From Trema orientale (lineage: Eukaryota > Streptophyta > Magnoliopsida > Rosales > Cannabaceae): a stretch of DNA of 64,000 nucleotides. The stretch is taken from contig JXTC01000002.1 of assembly GCA_002914845.1 (NCBI GenBank), forward strand, positions 3,140,370-3,204,369. Reading direction: 5' to 3'. A program made the translations under genes and the position numbers. Shown here one piece after another: positions 54,911-64,000 of this stretch (positions are counted from its first letter, which is position 1; every line of letters starts with the position of its first letter). Below the pieces are notes generated by a model. That model was not told where the DNA came from and did not search any database. It saw only the letters and a list, made by a program, of their open reading frames with translations.

Positions 54911-56390
54911 ACAAATGCCCAATATTAGTCAACGTACTAAAAGCGTATAGCTTATAGAATTTTTCTACAACTCAAGCCTCACAAGAGAATATAGAAATCT
55001 GAGTGTATCGAAAATTCTTCACAAAAGATCACTATTTATATTGAAGCCAAGAGCCTTAGTACTTGCAAATCACAATTAAAAGCTGATTGATTATGTTTTC
55101 AAATGAATGAAATCAAATTCACACATTTTTTTAGAGAAAGGAAACAAAATTTTGATCATAAAAACTGAAATGTTGGACAATCTTCTGATGTTGTAACATG
55201 CCTGCGAATCTTTACAACATCAGCCAGATTCTTATGTACTTAATCAAAATTTGATTCTACATTCATTTCACGACTTTGCCAGCTTGAGAAAGTAAGATCT
55301 CTGTTTTCACTCAATCATTTATTTAATCAAAACAAATGAATTGAAGATTTTTCTAATTAAACAAAATATCAGCTCAAAATCCACCTTTAACACAGTATAT
55401 AATTCAATCCAAATTCAAGAATTACAAGAAGATCAATCCTCATAAGAAAATAATCATTAAGTGTAAAGGAGATTTCTACAATGATTCTGTTATTGTACAA
55501 ATCTGGAATTTTTGATGCCATGAAGATACCAACTACATAACTTTTAAAGATAACTAAATAAAATAAAAAGTGTTTAGTTTTAAAAATATATAATGGTAGC
55601 TAAATATAAGCTTTTTTCTAGGCCTTCCTAAAATGGGAGCCTTAGGCACTTGCTTATATTGTCTAATGCTAGAGCTGACAATTTTTTAAGTATAAAAATA
55701 AACAATCATAATAAAATTATATTTAAATTTGTAGCTGTAAGAAGCCTAAAAAATGCAAATAATATATCTTTTCTTTTCTCTAAATTCTTTGCTCAGTTTA
55801 TCTTTCCTAAAAGACACTTTTAAATACTACAATGTGCTTTTTCTGTGCATTTTCGGTCAAAAACCTTAACAGTATATTGCAATTTAGACAATTTAAAGAC
55901 TGAATTGCTTCAAATCAAAAAATTTTAAAGGCTTAATTATCACAATTAGAACTTTGAGAATCAAATTGCCACTGGTTCGGTAGTTCCAGGACTATTTGTT
56001 CTATAAACACGACCTTAAATGATATATTCAAAACAATGCTAGCCCCTGATCGGGGTCGTGGACATCAACCCCTCCTTAGTTATTGGATTGGTCAACTTTT
56101 TGACCGAGTGTGGCAATAGTGGCCAAAAATTTAAAACCAAGACCATTTCAAACAATAATTTTTCAACAGCCGCATTGAAATCATAAATCATAAGGGGAAA
56201 AGAAGAGAAAAGATAAAAATAGAAATACAGAAAATACTCCCCCGTTGAATTTACAGGTTCTCTGGGGCCTTTCTAAAATAAGTTTGAGACTGAGAGAAAA
56301 TGAGGGTAGTGAGAGGGACAATGGATTTGAGACCGAACAAAAATAGGTCAAGAGCAAAATAAAAAAGAATAAACTTGTATAGCAGCATAT
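54911..56390. other. intergenic, no gene seen
   Basis: About 1.5 kb of AT-rich DNA without convincing coding, RNA or mobile features. Confidence 0.4.
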
Positions 56391-56415
56391 GGGGGAGGGG
56401 GGGGGAGGGGGGAGG
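56391..56415 (+). other. G-quadruplex motif
   Basis: GGGGGA then nine G, A, six G and AGG: long G-runs separated by single A within 25 bases. It fits a stable intramolecular quadruplex on the plus strand and is striking in such AT-rich surroundings. No gene is attached to it. Confidence 0.7.
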
Positions 56416-58236
56416 TATGAAAAATTGGGAAATATTGAAGAAAAAAGCTTGTTGTTTGTTCAAAATTCAAAGGGATACAAAGTTTCCAAAAGGAAAGACA
56501 TGAAAGGGATAGCAATTAGAAAAGGGGGAAGATGACTAGATCAAGAAAAATGCTAGCTTACGCTTTCTATGGTCGATGCTGGAAGAAGACACGTTGATTA
56601 AAAATTAAATATTAAACAACGAATAAGAAGATAAAATAGAGACAAATGAATAATATACTAAACGAAAAAATAGAAAGACGAAAAATGAATAGTGACTTTC
56701 TTATATTCTTTTAATAATGTTATAGACATCAAGATGAATTACGAGAAATATATTATTTTAATGTTAGCTTAGACATTATCAATTAATTTGGAGACTAGAG
56801 TTCAAATTCTATTTAGTAAAAATCTTGAGGATACTGTCAGGAGGCCACCTCATCTACCAAATTTTTAATATCATATGACGTGATAGATTTAAATAGGTTA
56901 TTATTATTTAGTCGGTGAATTGAAATTTATCAAAAATAGGTTAAATGTTATTCATTATTTGTATCATAACAAATCATATAACATAGTAGGTGGTATTATT
57001 ATCCAAAGATATGAGGTGAGATACTTATTATTATCCAAGTCTTAATTATGCTACTTTAGCTTGAGAATGAAAAGAGCGTTACCAATCATAAGGAGCCAAA
57101 ACTTACCCAAAAATTACCACGAGCGATAACTCGTGTGGCCAATTTCTCTTATGAGAAGCAAGAAGAGTGATGTGCGATTCCATCTTCTCTCTCCCTTATT
57201 AACTTAACAGTCACAGATGTATCTAGGGGAAAAAAAAGGAAAAAAAAAAGGAAAAAAAAAAAAAGAAACTTAGCCGGAAGTGTAGACCATTGACCACGCT
57301 TTGGGAGGCCCATATTTTTTTTTCTTTTTTTTCAGGGATTTATGAGCCCCAAATGGTATGGTGATTTTGACACACTCACAATCTCTATAGACAAATCCAC
57401 TTGAGCTTACAAGTTGGCACCAAGGGATAAGGGGAGACAATGCAAGATATGGAAATATCTCACATCGTTTGAAGAAGGTTGTTGATAATTTATTCACTCT
57501 GAACAATCCATCTTCTAATGGTACAATTATTTGGGGTCAACTTCAAAAAATAAAATAAAGTAAAATAACGTGGACTACTGGGATGAAGAAGGAAAATATC
57601 AAACCAAGAGAAGGTTATAGAATAACAAAATATCATATGATACAAGATCATATACAGAGGGTCTTAAGGATAAAAATAATAATAATTAAAAAAACTAGAC
57701 ACCAAGGAAATTTTCCAACGGAAAAGGAACGACACCATTCAAATTGGGCCATCCCATGGGCCCAAACGTTGGGCCTAGCATGACCCATCTATAGAGTCAG
57801 GCCAGGTAGGACCAGTATCATGACGTCCCTGAGCCCTTCGACTGGCCCAGCCCAGAGAATTGCATCCATATCACTAGTAAACTCCTCGTCACATCAAACG
57901 CCAACTGACCTAATTAATAAGGTGTCTAAATCTGAGACTTCGGTCTTCGGCTAGATTTGATATAGACTAGTATTCACACTCTCGGTCCTAATAAACACTG
58001 GTATTTTCAGGAAGGAAAAAAAAAAACGCTGGTATTATTACTGTTCCTATAATTATAACCCTTCTTCTCAGTATAATATAGAACTCGAGATTGGTTTAAT
58101 TGTTTCGCTCTGTTATTGTTTGTAAAGTTTTTTCTATGTTGTTTTTCAAATTGACCCTTTCGTTTTTTTTTGCTATTTGTGCACGAAAATAACTATACGA
58201 AACTCATGTAGTATTTCTATCATAATGGTGAATAAT
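56416..58236. other. intergenic, no gene seen
   Basis: A-rich runs at 57227-57266 and TTTTTTTTTCTTTTTTTT near 57315. 57410-57520 (ATATCTCACATCGTTTGAAG) looks like an LTR-type scrap. A patch at about 57745-57850 is richer in GGGCC/GGCCC. No gene recognised. Confidence 0.35.
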
Positions 58237-58386
58237 GGGCACCAATTCAGTATGTATTTTCTTTTATCAATTTATAAGTATTATTTTGCTAAATTAAAAT
58301 CACTTATATTTTTTTAATGTAAAAGTAGATGAAGAAAATTATTAAATAATGTTTATTTTTTTTTCTTAGCTACTCAAATTATAGTA
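58237..58386. mobile_element. MITE, family 1, truncated at the right
   Basis: Starts GGGCACCAATTCAGTATGTA and continues with ATAAGTATTATTTTGCTAAA and ATTAAATAATGTTTATTTTT, matching the left two thirds of the copy at 28402. The right terminus is not found. Confidence 0.6.
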
Positions 58387-58733
58387 TTCCTTGAATTTGT
58401 TTGAATGCATTATTCACTGACATGAATTCTATAAAAGGGTTATAATTATAGGAACAAGAACAATAAAAAAATAAATATAGTACATGAATGCATTATTCCC
58501 TAGCACGAACGAATACCGTAGGCCCATCAATTTATTAGAACATTAGTAAAACTTGCCACTGAAAATAGAAATCAAAATTTATGGCCAAAACTTATCCATG
58601 TTTTGTACATATACGTACTATTGTTTGTGGCGTATAGAGTCGGCCACTTGTCGTGATAATATGTTGGTGTCGGTCAGAGTCGAACCCTTCAAGATTGGTT
58701 AACACCAATTAAGCAAACCATATATGTCTGACG

Positions 58734-59381
58734 TAGAGATGTTAATGTGGGCCGGACTTTGTGGGTCAGCCCACATTTTGAAGAAAATGCACGGTACCGG
58801 TCTGGCCCAGACCCATATTATGTGGACCTGGGTCGGCCCGTTACATATAGTAGGGGGCCGAGCTAGGCCTTAGTCATAGGCTCACAGGCACAACCCGGCA
58901 CGGCCCACATTTCTATCGGTCCGCATTAAGCCTACATTTAGTCCTTTTATATATAATTTTAAATATATTTTTTAATTAAAATTTTAAAAAATCTTAGTTA
59001 AATATTTATTTATATGCTTTTAATGTTATTTATTTACTAATTTTTGTTTATTTTTAATTTATTCGAATTTTAAAAGAATATAAATAGGTTTAAGGCCCAT
59101 ATTTGATATTTTAAAGCATAGAATAACAACGAAATTAGACCCATATTGTGGCCCATATTCGGCCCGCATAGGCACAGCCCATTTAGGCATAGCCTACTTA
59201 GGCCCACATAAAATATGGGCTAGGTTGTGGACCGTACCAGGCCCCTTAATAAGAATATGGACTGGGCCGGCCCGGCTCATATTTTAAACGGGCCGGGCCT
59301 AGGTACGGTACAAAGTCCATATCGGCTTATCAAATGTGAGCCGGCCCGGCCCAGCCCAACTTGGCCCACTTTACATCTCTA
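58734..59381. mobile_element. GGCCC-rich terminal-inverted-repeat element, 648 bp
   Basis: The left end TAGAGATGTTAATGTGGGCC and the reverse complement of the right end TAGAGATGTAAAGTGGGCC agree at 17 or more positions. Further inside, both arms are rich in GGCCCGGCCC-type sequence, and the AT-rich centre has no coding frame. The flanks TGTCTGACG and TGTCAACGT are similar and may be a decayed 9-bp target duplication. Confidence 0.6.
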
Positions 59382-62300
59382 TGTCAACGTAATATAGGTG
59401 AGTTTCTCGGTGGGTATTTATATTTTTGCCGAATATTTTATTTAAATTAAAAAAGTGACATACAGTAGTAGGTTAATTCCACTTATTTCCATTATAATTC
59501 TAATCATAAAAGGAAACTAATTTACTTTTATGTTTATTCAAATTCATGTATGCAACGAGTTTTAGGAATTTTCTAATAAATGAAATAGTTTGGAACTTTT
59601 TTTTTCAATACAAAACTTAATTTTCTTTACTTCTTTTGCACAAATTTAGAACGTGATTTTGTCACATTTTAATTTTGAAAAATTTTAGTTACTTATAATA
59701 TGAATTTTAATATTTCTTTTCCAGAATTTAATTATCAAATTTCTTACATTTTTCATTGATATTTTTAATTTAGTTCCTCTTAATATGAATTAAATATATT
59801 TTTATGCTTTAGTGTAGGATCGTGAGTTCACTCCTTTAATTTTTTACAACTTTTTTTAAAAAAAGTTTGGTACTTCTTATATTAAATTAGCTTTAATATG
59901 AATCAAATTTTATGAAATTAAAATTAATGAGAACTATCCCTTCAAAACAAAATTAATGAGAATCACCATTTGGAAGTATGTTAATGAAATAGGATTGATA
60001 AAAGGAAAATTAAATAATAATAATAATATTTATCTTATGAGTAATGCTAATGGACACTAATATTTTACACATAAAATTTATACCATTTGAGGTGACATTC
60101 ATTTCAATTACTTTTTTTGAAAGTGAGATCACACCGTTTAAACGTATGTATCTAAAAATAATGTCACATCATTTTTCTCCACATAATTACAAATGAAATA
60201 GTCTAAAATCAATGGATAAGTATAATACCGATTGAAAAAAACATCCATTAATTAAATATGTCATCATGCATGCATGGTATTCGAAATAGATATGTACGTT
60301 GACATACGTGCACACAATAAATATGGTGATATTTTAACATGTATATCTACGTAAATGCTTTTGTGAACAAGGTACTGCTGTTATCATCACATTCTATACC
60401 CTTTTTTATCCCCAAAAAAAAAAAAGTGCAAATACATTTGTCAATATATATATATATATATATACAAATTTCTAGCCACAATGGCCCACGGTTATCTGAT
60501 GAACTTTGAATGCCATATAATACAAAACATATTTTCAACATACAATAAATTTTTCATCTACCTGATGGTACATGTCATGATGCTAGAGTTATACGTTTCT
60601 TATTTTTCAAATAAATCGGCACGGCACGTCTTTTTCTTCTTTTTGATTCGGATGAAAGGTGGATCCAATTATTAGAATTACAACTAATTACCCCTATCAC
60701 CTCAAAAAAAAAAAAAAAAAAAAGAACGAACTATTAAGTGACAATTTTTTAATCACATAAAAAGTGAAAATCGTGACTAAAAGTAATATTTTATTACAAC
60801 TAAAAATTTATTGTTTGTTACTTAAAAAAATTGGCATTTAGTTATTATTATACAATTTCATTAATATATTTTTAGTCAAACTTTTATCTGTAATAACGAA
60901 CTTAATTGTAACTAAAAGTATATTAGTAGCAACAAATTGTATTTTTTGTTACTAAAATATATTATTCCAGATTTTTCACTCATATAAGATAGTGATATTG
61001 ACATACTTTTTAGTTTACGAATTTTCACTTTTAACCATAAATTCTCTTGTGACATATCTTTGGCTTTTTTGGTATTATTATCATCTCTTATATTGGCTAT
61101 CCTGATATGTAGACGAAGTACTTAATTAAACTATTGATGATAGTAATTAAATTCTAAAATTGTGTGGTGTATTAGGACTTCATAAATCGCTTAAACATTT
61201 ATTCGTTGATAAATTAAGAACATAATTCTAGATAAAACCAAAGCGCCATTTTCACGAATAATATTTCTTTCAGTCAATATAATGTATATATACTGTTGGA
61301 AAGATTGTGAAAAATTAGTATTTTTAAATTTTATTTTTCTTGAAAATCTATCAATATTTTTTTCAATTAAATAACTCAACATAAAACACCAGGAGCATAT
61401 TACTCGCATAACAACATATATATTAGAATCTTATATAGAAAATCATCCCTGATGTAGATTTTAGATGAACAAGCGTATGACTCAAACCAGGCCAATTGAG
61501 CTTCTAGTCTATTCTTGTGTATAATCACACAAGAGTGTGGTCTATTAATGATATATAAGAAAAAATCAAGTCAGTATCTACAATTAATTCAAAAAGAAAT
61601 TTAAATTGATTGTTCACTTACTTTTGTGAATTTTTTCTCTAGAAAAACTGATAGAATTTCAGTATAGTTTTTGTTATATATAACAGAGGTGTCTAGAGTC
61701 TCCTATTTACATAAAATAGGAAGTAAGACACAAATGGATAAGCCCTATAGAGTGGCAATTGGTTACATGCAAGAGACAATAAAAGAAAGGAGTGAGAAAA
61801 AAGGAAAATGGGTTGGAAAAAAAAAAGATAAAATTGAAGTGAGGGATAATTTAGGAATAATAAGGGGTATAATAAGTAATAACTAGAATTTTAATTTAAT
61901 TTAAGATGATTGTTTTGGAATTAGTATAGGGAGAGCATATAGAGGTCGGATGGCTTTGTACATGTTGGCATTAGAGGGAGAAGCTCATAAAAATAATTAT
62001 TTATATATAAATATTTTTATATTAATAAAATGAAATATTACTTAGTTAATTACTCATGCATAATATTATTTGAATAAATGTCCATTTAATTATATAAATA
62101 TATATTTTTGTATTTACGATGTAAATTCATATAAGATATGGATACAAGTTATTTATAATTAATCAATTATAGTTCACAGCAATATAAATAAAGTTTGGCA
62201 CTTTATTTATACTGTAGAGATTTTGGAAAAACTTTGCTTATCTTGGTCAACTTAAGTTAGTTGTTGTAATAGGACTTACACCAAAGTGGATCATAAATGA

Positions 62301-63790
62301 AATTCTATTGATAACATCAATGGAAAATAATTTCATAAACAGTGATTAGCTTTACTACTCTTAATCTTAAATTAATTATAATTATGTGTTCACAAGTATG
62401 GTTTTACTAAAATTGCAAATGAGTGAGATATTAATCGAGGTCAATATTCTTTGTTGTTTGGTAAAATATATTTTTTGAATTATATGATTATAATCAATAA
62501 TATATGATTTGGTGAAATGAAATCTCTTGGTGGATTTTAGTATTATTTGATCATAAGTCTTAGGCCTAAACATGTCAATAATAATTTAGTCAATAAGATA
62601 TCAGTTGATGATCATTAGATAAATCAGTACGAATCAAGAAACATATGATGGCATTTTTATGATGCTATACGAAAGAGGTAATTAGGGAAGATTCATTGTT
62701 ACATAGGACGTTATTCCAAAAAGTAGTCATGAACAGTTAGAGTGTAATTCTAGTCATTTAGTGGAATGAATATTAAATTAAATAATTAGCAAGCCCATTT
62801 AATTATTATGAGCCAATCTTACATGTTCTATAAGATTTCTGAGCTAGCTTGTATCAATAGTCACATTGTTACTGGACTAAACTAATTTAAACTAAAGTTC
62901 AACAAATCATGTTGGATTGGAGAGGGCTACACGTATGGCCCAGTTACTGGGCTTAGGCGTGGAGCACGGTAAAACTGGGAGCCTTGTTTCAGTTTTAATA
63001 GCTTCTAAGTAAACTAACAAGTATGAATATAGAAGGTTTTATTTTTCAAAATATGGTAGTTTCCAGAAATAGATTGATAGAAGTCCCTACTATTGATTTG
63101 GTTCAATGAACCTAGACATAATTAGATAGTCATTTATTAAATATTAATAAATTAAAGAAAAACTGAGAAGGTAATATCTGATTGATTGCTGAAACAACAA
63201 AAGTAATATTGGATAGTCAAATATTACAGGAGGTGGTCATAGGTAATAAAATTTCCTTGAAAGGGAACCACTATCACTGGCCAAAACTGGTCAATGGAAG
63301 AGAAGCAAACGCCCATACTCACAGGCAATGACCATCATTGATATTTATAGAAAGATCTGGATGCATGTCATAAATTCTAGTGCTTAATATTATTAATCTA
63401 AGTATAAATTCATCCGTATCACTAAAAGCCAATAAAGCACTATTTTGATTATAGTTTGGAGCCCAATATATGAGCCTCTCGTTGACTACAGAAAGATGCC
63501 CAAAACTAATTCGATGAGCCACTATTTAGTTCCAAATAAATGATGCAAACGCGGACAAATGGTAATCTATTGTTCTCAAACATTTTTTATGTATTGTAAT
63601 TCAGATTGTTAGTGACCTTGTATCTTTCGAAACAATTATGTGTTGTTTTCCTCTTTTTTTTTTCCTGTGCTTCTTAGCTCTTTTCAACCAAAATACCAAG
63701 TCCTTCACATCTTAGGTTTGTTTTAACTTTCCCTGTAAAGTCTTCATTTTCATTGTTTCAATTTTTTTCTTTACCCCTACCGAGCGATTG
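59382..63790. other. intergenic, no gene seen
   Basis: About 4.4 kb of AT-rich DNA. 60730-60970 repeats variants of GTGACTAAAAGTAATATT and GTAACTAAAAGTATATTAG, resembling CACTA-type filler. (AT)n lies at 60446-60466. No protein-like frame or RNA gene was recognised. Confidence 0.4.
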
Positions 63791-63799
63791 CTTACTTTC

Positions 63800-64000
63800 C
63801 TCAAAGAAACTATATACCTGTTGGCTCGGTTCTCGCCAACTGTCCACGTGTCTCCAACACTTCAGACTTTTCCTGACTCCGAGCTCGATCGAAAGAGACA
63901 GGGGCTTGTACCTGCAAAGACTCTCCGATGCTTAAGTCAGATACTTTTTCACGGAGAGGAGCAAATTGGTATATCGGAGACTATATATCTCTTTTTTATC
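63800..64000 (+). mobile_element. possible LTR fragment running off the window
   Basis: Contains GCAAAGACTCTCCGATGCTT then AAGTCAGATA, a stretch typical of plant LTR retrotransposon terminal repeats, with CCACGTGTCTCCAACACTTC upstream. The element is cut by the window edge, so its nature cannot be settled. Confidence 0.35.

Noticed and set aside
58640..58740. tRNA-like B-box (GGGTTCGACTCTGACC on the minus strand), possible tRNA or SINE
   Set aside because: No cloverleaf could be formed and the A-box is poor. A SINE remnant is possible but not supportable.

Overview
The window is plant nuclear DNA, AT-rich, with GT-AG introns, and almost certainly from a dicot. It carries two complete TIR-NBS-LRR (TNL) immune receptor genes, a class absent from grasses, plus one organelle RNA-splicing type gene (PORR), a nuclear copy of mitochondrial rps1, and many decayed transposons. 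No species can be fixed from the sequence. Genes occupy perhaps a fifth of the window.

Layout. 1-1425: probable last exon of an unrecognised gene. 3480-6489: two foldback elements flanking a 1.7 kb degenerate array of TAACCAGT/TAACTAGT-like motifs that contains a polypurine tract. 7499-12540 and 17354-21567: two tandem minus-strand TNL genes, each with five exons. Exons 2, 3 and 4 have identical lengths in the two genes (1102, 276 and 918 nt). 12541-17353 between them holds W-box-like sites, repeats and a hAT-like MITE. 21948-22525: a long-arm foldback element. 24917-26640: decayed LINE (reverse transcriptase tail plus RNase H). 27295-28850: a pile-up of two MITE families. 28992-29714 and 31631-32395: inverted copies of one LTR-like sequence. 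34230-35420: decayed Mutator transposase. 35450-36960: duplicated module and a ~132-bp tandem repeat. 37171-38526 and 39778-39958: remnants of two host genes (an RRM-like protein and a SEC14-like protein). 40486-40666: a Mutator-type MITE with a 10-bp target duplication. 40884-43232: rps1 with a telo-box and a probable 5'UTR intron. 46140-49331: more foldback elements, an LTR-like stretch and an inverted MITE pair. 49576-51054: PORR gene with an upstream 5'UTR intron. 52640-54490: three foldback elements, two of them carrying the same TAACCAGT core as the array at 4070. 56391: G-quadruplex motif. 58734-59381: GGCCC-rich inverted-repeat element. 63800-64000: start of an LTR-like sequence.

Functionally, the TNL pair is an immune receptor cluster. 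Both proteins keep the TIR catalytic glutamate, the P-loop, the MHD motif, the LRRs, a C-terminal C-JID domain and a basic nuclear-localisation-like tail. Their central exons are far more alike than their outer exons. rps1 and the PORR gene both serve organelle gene expression but look unrelated in origin.
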